Assembly: GCA_017409845.1 (NCBI GenBank)
Contig: JAFQRY010000026.1
Coordinates: 1-64,000, forward strand
Direction: 5' to 3'
DNA length: 64,000 nt
Origin: Clostridia bacterium
GTDB lineage: Bacteria > Bacillota > Clostridia > Oscillospirales > Acutalibacteraceae
Of this stretch, positions 1 to 7,098 are shown piece after piece (positions within the stretch are counted from its first letter, which is position 1; every line of letters starts with the position of its first letter). Under the pieces are notes generated by a model. It was not told the origin of the DNA, did no database searches, and saw nothing but the letters and a program-made list of their open reading frames with translations. Made by a program: the position numbers and the translations under genes.

Positions 1-1
1 C

Positions 2-1141
2 CATAACGGCGTTTATTACGGTATTTCGGTTGCGGAATACTTTGAAATATGGCTGACAGAGATTGAAAAAGAAGTCAGACCGAACACCTTCCGTTCCTAT
101 AAGGGTAATATGACGAATCACATTATTCCGTATTTCAGGAATACAAAGATTCAGCTTCAGTCAATCAAGCCAATCGACCTCGAAGATTACTATTTCTCGC
201 TTCTCAAACCCGAAAGCAACCTCGAAAACGGCGCGGCACTTTCCGCAACAACAATAAGGCACCACCATCAGAACATAAGCAAGGCACTTGCCGATGCGGT
301 CAGAAAAGGATATATTCCGCTCAATCCCGCAAGCTCTGCAAGATTGCCGAAGAAAGAGAAATACAAAGCTGAATTTCTCAACCACGAACAGCTTGACGAA
401 CTTATTTCTCTGTTCAAAGGAAGTCCCGTTGAATTGCCCGTCAGACTTTGTGCAATTTACGGTTTCCGCAGAAGTGAGGTGCTGGGTCTTAAATGGAAGA
501 ACATCGATTTCATCAACCGCACAATAACAATAAACGAAACACTTCAGCAGCACACAGGCGGCAATTACACCGACCATCCCAAGACAGAAAGCAGTTACAG
601 AACTCTGCCGTTAAATAATACGGCTTATGACCTTCTGAAAGAACAGAAAAAACTTCAGGATGAACGCAAACTGCTTATGGGCAATTATTACATATATAAT
701 GACTATGTCTGCACATGGGGTAACGGAGAAGTAATTGCACCGAATTATCTGACACGCACTTTTCACTCGGTCATTCAGAACAGTACACTTCCGCAGATAA
801 GACTGCATGATTTACGCCACAGCGTTGCGAGCAATCTTCTCAATCTCGGATTTTCGGTTGTTCAGGTTCAGGAATGGCTCGGTCACGGAAGTGCATCAAC
901 AACACTTAATTTCTACGCTCACGTTGATAAGAGTTCAAAAATCAGCATCGCAGACACTCTTGATAAACTCAATGCAGGGCAAGAAGCAAAAGAGGACAAA
1001 GTGTTAGAAAAAGTGTTTGAAGAAAATACTCTTTCAGAAACAAAAAAAGACCCCGTAAAAGGGTTGAAAAAAGGCTTGAAAAAAGCAAAAATCAGCACAA
1101 AAGTTGTGCCGATTAAAAAACAGTCTTTGAAAAAGTGTTAG
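2..1141 (+). CDS. Tyrosine-recombinase integrase (5' end outside window)
   Basis: Site-specific tyrosine recombinase that would integrate and excise a mobile element. The reading frame is open from the first bases of the window, so the N-terminus lies outside; the visible part is 379 residues. It opens with an arm/core-binding SAM-like region (VAEYFEIWLTEIEKEVRPNT). The catalytic domain shows the first Arg in GFRRSEVLGLKW, the HDLRH box, the GH of EWLGHGSASTT and the nucleophile Tyr in NFYAHVD. After the Tyr there is an unusual lysine-rich tail of about 65 residues. Its closest resemblance is to Int proteins of Tn916-like elements and phages of Bacillota. It points toward the 3' end of tRNA-Trp about 100 bases away, the usual layout at the end of a tRNA-integrated element. 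The family is certain; whether the element is an ICE or a prophage cannot be told here. Confidence 0.93.
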   Translation, partial: HNGVYYGISVAEYFEIWLTEIEKEVRPNTFRSYKGNMTNHIIPYFRNTKIQLQSIKPIDLEDYYFSLLKPESNLENGAALSATTIRHHHQNISKALADAVRKGYIPLNPASSARLPKKEKYKAEFLNHEQLDELISLFKGSPVELPVRLCAIYGFRRSEVLGLKWKNIDFINRTITINETLQQHTGGNYTDHPKTESSYRTLPLNNTAYDLLKEQKKLQDERKLLMGNYYIYNDYVCTWGNGEVIAPNYLTRTFHSVIQNSTLPQIRLHDLRHSVASNLLNLGFSVVQVQEWLGHGSASTTLNFYAHVDKSSKISIADTLDKLNAGQEAKEDKVLEKVFEENTLSETKKDPVKGLKKGLKKAKISTKVVPIKKQSLKKC

Positions 1142-1180
1142 AAAAATGTTAGAAAAAAGGGTCAAAAGTGTTAGAAAAAA
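1002..1180 (+). repeat. Direct repeats TGTTAGAAAAA at the integrase 3' end
   Basis: Four copies of TGTTAGAAAAA lie at 1002-1012, 1136-1146, 1147-1157 and 1169-1179. Three of them fall within 45 bases that cover the integrase stop codon and the gap to the tRNA. Clustered short direct repeats next to an integrase and its attachment site are typical of arm-type integrase binding sites. That role is inferred; the repeats themselves are read directly. Confidence 0.6.
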
Positions 1181-1190
1181 TTATTTTTCG

Positions 1191-1233
1191 AAAAGAGAAA
1201 TCCCGAAACCCTTGTATATCAACGGTTTCGGGA
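1191..1233 (-). terminator. Terminator of the tRNA-Met/tRNA-Trp transcript
   Basis: A perfect 10-bp stem (TCCCGAAACC at 1201-1210 with GGTTTCGGGA at 1224-1233) has a 13-nt loop. On the minus strand it is followed by a U-rich stretch (TTTCTCTTTT). It lies just past the tRNA-Trp 3' end, so it can end the tRNA transcript. If the attachment site is in the tRNA 3' end, this hairpin belongs to the mobile element rather than the host. Confidence 0.7.
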
Positions 1234-1239
1234 CTTGAA

Positions 1240-1315
1240 TGGCAGGGGCAGAAGGACTTGAACCCTCGGCACGCGGTTTTGGAGACCGCTGCTCTACCAA
1301 CTGAGCTATACCCCT
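1240..1315 (-). tRNA. tRNA-Trp (CCA anticodon)
   Basis: The 76-nt cloverleaf reads on the minus strand from AGGGGTA to an encoded CCA. The acceptor AGGGGTA pairs with TGCCCCT. The D-arm is TAGCTCAGTTGGTAGAGC, the anticodon loop CTCCAAA carries CCA, and the T-loop is GTTCAAGTC. The CCA end faces the integrase gene, so this is the probable integration target of the element on the left. Confidence 0.96.
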
Positions 1316-1325
1316 ATATTAATTA

Positions 1326-1402
1326 TGGTGGGCCATCAGGGACTCGAACCCCGGACCGACCGGTTATGAGCCGGTTGCTCTAACCAACTGAGCTAATGGC
1401 CC
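1326..1402 (-). tRNA. tRNA with CAT anticodon (Met, or Ile2)
   Basis: The 77-nt cloverleaf on the minus strand has acceptor GGGCCAT, D-arm TAGCTCAGTTGGTTAGAGC, anticodon loop CTCATAA and an encoded CCA. A CAT anticodon is used by elongator Met, initiator Met and lysidine-modified Ile2. A normally paired acceptor end argues against the initiator. Elongator Met is the likelier call; Ile2 cannot be excluded by eye. It is transcribed ahead of tRNA-Trp with 10 bases between them. Confidence 0.9.
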
Positions 1403-1428
1403 ATACATGCGTATTCGCAACGTAAGAT

Positions 1429-1457
1429 ATAATATCAAAAAGATTCAGTTTTGTCAA
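1429..1457 (-). promoter_or_regulatory. Sigma-A promoter of the tRNA pair
   Basis: On the minus strand TTGACA (1452-1457) and TATTAT (1429-1434) are separated by 17 bases. The -10 box lies 26 bases upstream of the tRNA-Met 5' end. Confidence 0.8.
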
Positions 1458-1625
1458 TAACTATTTTGAAATTTTCTGAGGTAAATTTAAAAAAATAATA
1501 ATTGTATGAATGTTGTCCTTGAATTTTATAAAATATATTTAAAAATTGAAAAAATATTCCGGGACTGTCGGCATATGATAAGTAAAAGAATATTAATTGT
1601 TTTATACAAAAAAACGCTGAAAAGT
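1458..1625. other. AT-rich intergenic region, no gene seen
   Basis: This stretch separates the tRNA promoter from the mgtC-like promoter. It is very AT-rich, has no open frame with a ribosome binding site, and shows no clear RNA structure. Confidence 0.6.
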
Positions 1626-1654
1626 TGACAAGGTTTTTTGTTTTTGATATAATA
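1626..1654 (+). promoter_or_regulatory. Near-consensus sigma-A promoter of the mgtC-like gene
   Basis: TTGACA (1626-1631) and TATAAT (1649-1654) are exactly consensus, with a 17-base spacer and a TGA just before the -10 (extended -10). This predicts strong vegetative transcription of the gene at 1691. Confidence 0.85.
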
Positions 1655-1690
1655 ACAAATTATATATTATGGGAAAGGGGATAGGCGAGA

Positions 1691-2383
1691 ATGGATAATT
1701 TCTTTCAGGAATTTATAACGGATCTTAATGACAACGCATATTTGCTTTTAAGAATGATAGTTTCGAGCCTATGCGGTGTATGTATAGGCTTTGAGAGAAG
1801 CCGCCGTCAGAAGGATGCAGGTATCAGAACCCACATGATTGTTGCTCTCGGAGCGGCTCTTGCGATGATAGTTTCCAAATACGGATTTTTTGATTTGCTT
1901 GAATATGAAGGTCTCAGAGCAGATGCTTCCAGAATTGCATCAAATGTTATTACAGGTGTCGGTTTTCTCGGTGCGGGCGTCATCTTTGTAAAGGATGTTT
2001 CGATCAAGGGTCTGACCACCGCTGCGGGCATTTGGGCAACTGCCAGCGTAGGTCTTGCGATTGGCTCGGGCATGTATACGGTAGGTGTCGGAGCATCTGT
2101 TCTTATGATTGTTTTTCAGCTTGTGTTCCACAGATTTTTCAGCAGACTTGAAAACACCGTCAATGAGTTTACTGTTGTTATCAATGATTCTCCCGATGCA
2201 ATCAAAAAATTCCGGAAAATGCTTGCTGATAATAAGCTGACGGTTGAAAAATGCAAAATGACAAGAAATTCCGATTCCTCCGTCAGTCTTGATATCACAA
2301 TAAAGAAAGCACGAACCACTTCAATGGATGAGATATTGCTTATTGCTGAGCAGAGCGACGATATAATTTCCGTTGAATTCTGA
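1691..2383 (+). CDS. MgtC/SapB family inner-membrane protein
   Basis: A 230-residue member of the MgtC/SapB family, linked in other bacteria to growth at low Mg2+ and to membrane potential control. The first 145 residues hold the conserved core: several hydrophobic helices, GFERSRRQKDAGIRTHMIVA and the glycine-rich stretch GVGFLGAGVIFVKD. A predicted soluble ACT-like domain follows (about residues 155-230, FTVVINDSPDAIKKF). An AAAGGGG ribosome binding site lies 10 bases before the ATG, and a consensus promoter lies upstream. Length and topology fit the YhiD/SapB branch. The substrate, if any, is not known. Confidence 0.88.
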   Translation: MDNFFQEFITDLNDNAYLLLRMIVSSLCGVCIGFERSRRQKDAGIRTHMIVALGAALAMIVSKYGFFDLLEYEGLRADASRIASNVITGVGFLGAGVIFVKDVSIKGLTTAAGIWATASVGLAIGSGMYTVGVGASVLMIVFQLVFHRFFSRLENTVNEFTVVINDSPDAIKKFRKMLADNKLTVEKCKMTRNSDSSVSLDITIKKARTTSMDEILLIAEQSDDIISVEF

Positions 2384-2407
2384 TTTTATAATCTGGAGTG
2401 TTGTACC

Positions 2408-3502
2408 CTGAATAATTCTTCTGTAACCGGAAAAGTTGTAAAATTTATATCAGCACTTCTTTGTTCTATGATATTTCTGCTGAATTGTCCCGTTGCTTAT
2501 TCGGCGGATATTGACGGCGTTTTTTCGGGTTCTGAGTGGGATGGTGCGGTTGTAACCAAGCTGCTTGACGGCGAAAGCAACAGCGGAGTAAATTTCGGCC
2601 TTGTTCATACTATGTATGATTATGAAAAAAGTGCTTTGTTTCTTTGTTTTATGTATAAGGATCCGTCTCTCGAGCAGGGAAATACCGCTACCGGAATTTC
2701 TTTATCGGTCGACGGCTCAGATTATTTTGATGTTATTTCTTCTGAAACGGCTTCTTATGCCGATTCGTCTGAGCACAGCTTTGACGGATGTATCAGCATC
2801 GACAAAAACAACGGTGCAACAGCAGAGGTCAGAGTTGGTTTCAAATACGGGCTTCCTAAGGAAGCCGAATGCAGCGTAAGATTTATTGATTCCGCCGGTG
2901 TGTTGTCAAATGTTTACAGCTTTAATGTTGTTAATGATGAATACACCGAAACAACCGTGCAGGTGATTACTCAGAATGAACCTGAAGAAACCGAGAAAGA
3001 AAAAACCGTAAGAAGCGAAAAAACAACTAATGAAAAGAAGAATTCAAAAAAGACAACAACCAAGAGGACTTCTCATAAAACTACGGAAAAGCTGACAGAA
3101 AAGCCGACGGAAAAAGAAAAAACTCAGAAAAGGAATACATACGAAAGAAGAACAAAAGCTCTGAAAACAAGTGCGGTGTCGGCTACGGTAACGAAGGTTA
3201 CGAAGCCTGAGGCTGTAACTGTTTATTATGAAAAAGAAGTGATAGTTTCGCATGTTTATGTGACAGTTACAGAAGCTACGACAGTAAACGATACCACACA
3301 GTTGTCGACGGCAGCCCTGCTGCAGACTGAGTTATCTGAAACGGAAACTAAAATACAAAGCTCGTTTTCTTTTTCGGAAGGTGCAAAGAAAAAGGCGATA
3401 GTCGGAGTTCTGGCAGCGATTTCATTTACCGTTATTGCGGCTGCAGGCACAAGGAGCCCGAAAAATAAAGCAGATACTGATAATAACCCGGATTCACATT
3501 GA
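2408..3502 (+). CDS. Secreted, membrane-anchored Thr/Lys-rich surface protein
   Basis: A protein I do not recognise. The first in-frame ATG (2468) would cut a signal peptide in half. Reading the same frame back gives a basic n-region (VTGKVVKF) joined to the hydrophobic core SALLCSMIFLLNCPVAYSA. I therefore place the start at CTG 2408, 9 bases after a GGAG; no ATG, GTG or TTG lies in frame between the mgtC stop and 2468. The mature part starts ADIDGVFSGSEWDG and looks like a beta-rich domain of about 150 residues. A linker of about 80 residues rich in Thr, Lys and Glu follows, then a second Thr-rich stretch and a single C-terminal transmembrane helix (AIVGVLAAISFTVIAAAG) with a short charged tail. 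It lies 24 bases after mgtC in the same frame and may be co-transcribed. The gene is likely real; its function is unknown. Confidence 0.75.
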   Translation: MNNSSVTGKVVKFISALLCSMIFLLNCPVAYSADIDGVFSGSEWDGAVVTKLLDGESNSGVNFGLVHTMYDYEKSALFLCFMYKDPSLEQGNTATGISLSVDGSDYFDVISSETASYADSSEHSFDGCISIDKNNGATAEVRVGFKYGLPKEAECSVRFIDSAGVLSNVYSFNVVNDEYTETTVQVITQNEPEETEKEKTVRSEKTTNEKKNSKKTTTKRTSHKTTEKLTEKPTEKEKTQKRNTYERRTKALKTSAVSATVTKVTKPEAVTVYYEKEVIVSHVYVTVTEATTVNDTTQLSTAALLQTELSETETKIQSSFSFSEGAKKKAIVGVLAAISFTVIAAAGTRSPKNKADTDNNPDSH

Positions 3503-3522
3503 TGTGTTTCCGGGCTTTTTTT
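3487..3522 (+). terminator. Terminator overlapping the surface-protein stop codon
   Basis: CCCGGA..CACA pairs with TGTG..TCCGGG around a TTGA loop, with a 2x2 internal mismatch, followed by CTTTTTTTT. The TGA stop codon of the upstream gene lies in the hairpin loop. Confidence 0.85.
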
Positions 3523-3602
3523 CAAAATGACTCGGAATTCTGTATTATCGGAGAAATCGGTGCCAATAATAAAAATACAAATTCAATTTAAGGAGCGATA
3601 TT

Positions 3603-3788
3603 ATGGCTAATCTGACGGCAAAAGAGCTTTCGGCAATCGAAGACCAGCTTAACCAGGAACAGATTCTTATCAAAAAATTCAAAACCTATGCTCAAGCGGC
3701 AAGCGACCCGCAGATTAAGAATTCATGCGAACAGATTGCGAATCAGCATAAGCAGCATTTTGATACGCTTATGGGTTATCTTTATTGA
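3603..3788 (+). CDS. Small CotF-like spore coat protein
   Basis: A 61-residue helical protein (ELSAIEDQLNQEQILIKKFK) that resembles one half of the CotF/ferritin-like coat domain: a Glu-Gln-rich first helix followed by a helix with CEQIANQHKQHFDTL. Such short proteins accompany full CotF-like proteins in clostridia. A GGAGCG ribosome binding site lies just upstream. The next gene starts 14 bases after the stop, so the two form an operon. The coat role is inferred from family resemblance and is not proven by sequence alone. Confidence 0.7.
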   Translation: MANLTAKELSAIEDQLNQEQILIKKFKTYAQAASDPQIKNSCEQIANQHKQHFDTLMGYLY

Positions 3789-3802
3789 TCGGGAGGGATA
3801 AA

Positions 3803-4078
3803 ATGAATACAAACTCTAATTTTACTGACAGAGAAATTATGGATGATATCCTCAGCTCACAGAAGCATATTACGGATGTTTACAATACATTTTCAAATGA
3901 ATGTGTGAATCAGCAGCTTCAGAGCGATATGGTGAATATTCTTAAAGAGGAGCACAATATTCAGTTCAGCGTTTTCAGCGAAATGCAGAAGAGGGGATGG
4001 TACAGCCCCGGAGCGGCACAGGCTCAGATGATTAACGAAACAAAAACCAAATTTGAAGGAATAGCTACTCAGCTCTGA
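3803..4078 (+). CDS. CotF family spore coat protein
   Basis: A 91-residue protein with the CotF domain pattern: DREIMDDILSSQKHITDVYN, a second helix with CVNQQLQSDMVNILKEEH, and the end motif QKRGWYSPGAAQ, which is characteristic of clostridial CotF-like proteins. CotF proteins are found in the spore coat of Bacillus. The start is ATG 3803 with GGGAGG six bases upstream; a longer TTG frame from 3785 would run over that ribosome binding site. It forms a pair with the 61-residue gene before it and ends at a strong terminator. Confidence 0.85.
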   Translation: MNTNSNFTDREIMDDILSSQKHITDVYNTFSNECVNQQLQSDMVNILKEEHNIQFSVFSEMQKRGWYSPGAAQAQMINETKTKFEGIATQL

Positions 4079-4084
4079 CTTTTT

Positions 4085-4117
4085 GCGGATACCCGCACGG
4101 GTATCCGCAATTTTTTT
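4085..4117 (+). terminator. Strong terminator after the CotF pair
   Basis: The perfect 10-bp stem GCGGATACCC/GGGTATCCGC with a 4-base loop is followed by AATTTTTTT. Confidence 0.92.
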
Positions 4118-4137
4118 GAAATTTTTATAAAAAAGGG

Positions 4138-4166
4138 TTGGAAAATCCGTACATATGATTTATAAT
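4138..4166 (+). promoter_or_regulatory. Promoter of the hprK-glcK-murB-whiA-dnaE run
   Basis: TTGGAA (4138-4143) and TATAAT (4161-4166) are 17 bases apart, 50 bases before the hprK start. Confidence 0.72.
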
Positions 4167-4215
4167 ACAATTAATATGGGTTTATATGCTTAAGCCCGAA
4201 ATCAAGGAGCGTGTT

Positions 4216-5181
4216 ATGAGTAAATATTCAGTGTCGCTTGAAAAGGTGGTCAATGACCTTTCGTTTCAGGTAATATACACTCCCAAGGATATATCGGACA
4301 TTTATATCACGGCACAGGATGTTAACCGTCCCGGTCTTATTCTGACGGGCTTTGAGGATTATTTTGATCCTGCAAGAATACAGTTTATCGGTCTTACAGA
4401 GCTTGAATATTTCAAGAGCCTTACAAAAGAAGGCTTCCTTGAATGTCTTGAAAGATTCTTTTCTAAAAAACCTGCGGCAATTGTTGTAACAAGAGGCCTG
4501 CAATGCGGAAAAAGATTTCTGAGCTTTGCGGAAAAATATGAGGTGCCCGTTCTCGGAACATCCGAGTCGACCTCAGGCAGCATGTCTGCAACGATTTCTT
4601 ATCTCGGCGTTGAGCTTGCTCAGAGAATTACCCGTCACGGTGTTCTTGTTGAGGTTTACGGTGAGGGTGTTCTCATTCTCGGTGACAGCGGAGTAGGTAA
4701 AAGCGAAACCGCCCTGGAGCTCATCAAAAGAGGACACAGACTTATTGCGGATGATGCTGTTGAAATCAGAAGAGTTTCCAACAAAACGCTTGTCGGTTCC
4801 GCACCCGATAATATCCGTCATTTTATTGAACTTCGCGGCGTAGGTGTACTTAATGCAAGAAGACTTTTCGGTATGGGTGCCGTAAAGCTGACCGAAAAGG
4901 TGGATATGGTTATTCAGCTTGAGCAGTGGGACAGCGAAAAGGTCTATGACCGTCTCGGTCTTGAAAATGAATATACCGATATTCTCGGAATTCAGGTTCC
5001 TGTAACAACCGTTCCCGTCAGACCCGGCAGAAACCTTTCAATTATCATTGAAGCTGCCGCAATGAACAACAGACAAAAGAAAATGGGCTACAATGCAGCC
5101 AGAGAGCTTCTTCACGGACTTGGAATGACAGATGATATCATTCCCGAAAAAAAAGAGCTTGAATTCTGGCACAACTTTTAA
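4216..5181 (+). CDS. hprK: HPr kinase/phosphorylase
   Basis: A bifunctional enzyme that phosphorylates HPr on Ser46 with ATP and removes the phosphate again, setting carbon catabolite control in Bacillota. The protein is 321 residues, the usual length. The N-terminal domain covers about residues 1-130. The kinase domain has the Walker A motif GDSGVGKS, the HRLIADDAVEIRR segment and the HprK signature ELRGVGVLNARRLFG, with a C-terminal ..GYNAARELLHGLG helix. The start is ATG 4216 with AAGGAG six bases upstream; ATG 4186 in the same frame has no ribosome binding site. No gene for HPr itself is nearby. It leads a forward run with glucokinase, murB, whiA and dnaE. Confidence 0.96.
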   Translation: MSKYSVSLEKVVNDLSFQVIYTPKDISDIYITAQDVNRPGLILTGFEDYFDPARIQFIGLTELEYFKSLTKEGFLECLERFFSKKPAAIVVTRGLQCGKRFLSFAEKYEVPVLGTSESTSGSMSATISYLGVELAQRITRHGVLVEVYGEGVLILGDSGVGKSETALELIKRGHRLIADDAVEIRRVSNKTLVGSAPDNIRHFIELRGVGVLNARRLFGMGAVKLTEKVDMVIQLEQWDSEKVYDRLGLENEYTDILGIQVPVTTVPVRPGRNLSIIIEAAAMNNRQKKMGYNAARELLHGLGMTDDIIPEKKELEFWHNF

Positions 5182-5217
5182 TAAAACAGGATAAATTTAC
5201 TTTGGAGGTAATAAAAT

Positions 5218-6165
5218 ATGTACAGAATCGGTGTTGATCTCGGCGGTACAAATATCGCTGTAGGTGTTGTTAACGAAGAACTTAAGATTATCGGCAGAGG
5301 AAAGGTTAAGACCAAAGCACCCAGACCTGCTGCAGAAATTTTTGATGATATTGCTCTTGCTGTTCAGATGGCAGTCAAGGATGCAGGCATTTCAATGGAT
5401 GATGTAAAGTCGGTAGGCGTAGGCACTCCCGGTTCCGTTAATAAAAATAACGGTTACATTGAATTTTCAAACAATCTTGAATTCAATCAGGTTCCCGCAA
5501 AGGAAATGCTTGAAGAAAGAATCGGTAAGCCTATTTATCTTGAGAACGACGCAAACTGTGCGGCTCTCGGCGAAGCTATCGCAGGTGTAGGCAAGGGTGT
5601 AGGCAATTTTGTTGCCGTTACTCTCGGAACAGGTGTCGGCAGCGGTATCATCGTTAACGGAAAAATCGTCAGCGGCGTAAACTTTGCAGGCGGCGAAATG
5701 GGTCATACCGTTATTATGGTTAACGGCAAGCAGTGCAACTGCGGCAGAAAGGGCTGCTGGGAGCAGTATGCATCCGCAACGGCACTTATTGCACAGACCA
5801 AAGAGGCTATGCTTGAAAATAAAGACAGCAAAATGTGGCAGCTCTGCAACGGCAGCGTTGACAACGCAAGCGGCAGAACGGCTTTTGATGCAATGCGTCT
5901 CGGTGATGAAGCAGCACAGAAGGTTGTTGACAACTACATTTACTATGTAGCTGTCGGCGTTACAAACATAATCAACACATTCCAGCCCGAATTTGTATGT
6001 GTCGGAGGCGGCGTGAGCCATGAAGGCGAAACCCTTCTTGCTCCGCTCAGAAAGCATATCGAAGATGAAAGATACAGCATCTATGCTTCAGAGCAGACAA
6101 AGGTTGTTGCCGCTGAGCTCGGTAACGATGCAGGTATTTTCGGTGCAGCTCTTCTTGATGAATAA
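5218..6165 (+). CDS. glcK: ROK family glucokinase
   Basis: Phosphorylates glucose to glucose-6-phosphate using ATP in the cytoplasm. The 315-residue protein begins with the phosphate-1 motif GVDLGGTNIAVG. It carries the ROK sugar-binding stretch with GGEMGHTVI and the ROK zinc-binding motif CNCGRKGCWEQYAS (about residues 173-186). The adenosine motif GGGVSHEG is near the C-terminus. GGAGG lies before the ATG. It follows hprK by 36 bases, which places sugar phosphorylation next to the catabolite-control kinase. Specificity for glucose is inferred from the GlcK-like length and motifs. Confidence 0.92.
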   Translation: MYRIGVDLGGTNIAVGVVNEELKIIGRGKVKTKAPRPAAEIFDDIALAVQMAVKDAGISMDDVKSVGVGTPGSVNKNNGYIEFSNNLEFNQVPAKEMLEERIGKPIYLENDANCAALGEAIAGVGKGVGNFVAVTLGTGVGSGIIVNGKIVSGVNFAGGEMGHTVIMVNGKQCNCGRKGCWEQYASATALIAQTKEAMLENKDSKMWQLCNGSVDNASGRTAFDAMRLGDEAAQKVVDNYIYYVAVGVTNIINTFQPEFVCVGGGVSHEGETLLAPLRKHIEDERYSIYASEQTKVVAAELGNDAGIFGAALLDE

Positions 6166-6181
6166 TTTTTTGGAGGAAAAT

Positions 6182-7084
6182 ATGAGCTTATATAGTAAAC
6201 TGTGCACATTGTGTGATGAACTTGGATGTGAATATTCGACCGATGCAATGATGAGAGACTATACGAGCTTCAAAATCGGCGGAAAAGCCGACCTTATGAT
6301 TTTTCCCGATTCGGCAGAAAAACTTTCAAAAATTGTTTTGCTTGTAAATGAGGATAAAATTCCCGTTTTTGTTCTCGGAAAAGGCAGTAACCTGCTTGTG
6401 AATGACAAGGGCATAAATGCAGTTGTGATAAACACCTGCAGAATGGACGAAATTGAGCTTGTTGACGATACAACGATCAGATGTCAGAGCGGCGTTTCTC
6501 TTTCAAGACTTTGCCGCTTTGCTCTTGATAATTCGCTCACGGGTCTTGAATTTGCTTTCGGAATTCCCGGCACCGCAGGCGGTGCGGCTTATATGAACGC
6601 AGGTGCATACGGAGGAGAAATGAAGGATGTTCTTGTTTCGTGTGAGCATATTAATTCCGACGGAAGTTTTTCTTCTTTCAGCGGCGATGAGCTTGCCCTC
6701 AGCTACCGTCACAGTATTTATTCCGACAGCGATTATATCATCACATCCCTTACCCTTAAGCTGAAAAAAGGGGATAAGGATGAAATAAAAGCAAAGATGG
6801 ATGAGCTTATCGGAAAACGAAAGGATAAGCAGCCCCTTGAATATCCGAGTGCGGGCAGCACTTTTAAAAGACCGGAAGGATACTTTGCGGGTGCTTTGAT
6901 TGAACAGTGCGGCCTCAAGGGCTTCGCATCGGGCGGTGCACGGGTCAGCGAAAAACATGCAGGCTTTGTTATTAATTCGGGCAACGCTACCGCTGCGGAT
7001 GTCATGGCTGTTATTGAGCACTGCAAAAAAACGGTTTTTGAAAACACGGGAGTTACTCTTGAACCCGAGGTTAAAATAATTTAA
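6182..7084 (+). CDS. murB: UDP-N-acetylenolpyruvoylglucosamine reductase
   Basis: An FAD/NADPH enzyme that reduces UDP-GlcNAc-enolpyruvate to UDP-MurNAc, the second committed step of peptidoglycan synthesis. The 300-residue protein shows YTSFKIGGKADLMIFP at the start of the FAD domain, LGKGSNLLV, the GIPGTAGGAAYMNAGAYGGE flavin motif and SAGSTFKRPEG with the catalytic Ser, followed by the C-terminal Glu region. This is the type II (Gram-positive) MurB form. The start at ATG 6182 has GGAGG upstream; the frame is open further upstream inside glcK but has no ribosome binding site there. It lies between glcK and whiA. Confidence 0.96.
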   Translation: MSLYSKLCTLCDELGCEYSTDAMMRDYTSFKIGGKADLMIFPDSAEKLSKIVLLVNEDKIPVFVLGKGSNLLVNDKGINAVVINTCRMDEIELVDDTTIRCQSGVSLSRLCRFALDNSLTGLEFAFGIPGTAGGAAYMNAGAYGGEMKDVLVSCEHINSDGSFSSFSGDELALSYRHSIYSDSDYIITSLTLKLKKGDKDEIKAKMDELIGKRKDKQPLEYPSAGSTFKRPEGYFAGALIEQCGLKGFASGGARVSEKHAGFVINSGNATAADVMAVIEHCKKTVFENTGVTLEPEVKII

Positions 7085-7098
7085 CGGGAGGAATAGCA

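Noticed and set aside
1168-1383. A 71-codon plus-strand frame across the two tRNA genes.
   Set aside because: It is the antisense of tRNA genes; the translation is the well-known spurious protein from tRNA regions.
5467-6057. A 196-codon minus-strand frame inside glcK.
   Set aside because: It is a shadow of the ROK gene, and its Cys-rich translation reflects the antisense of common codons.
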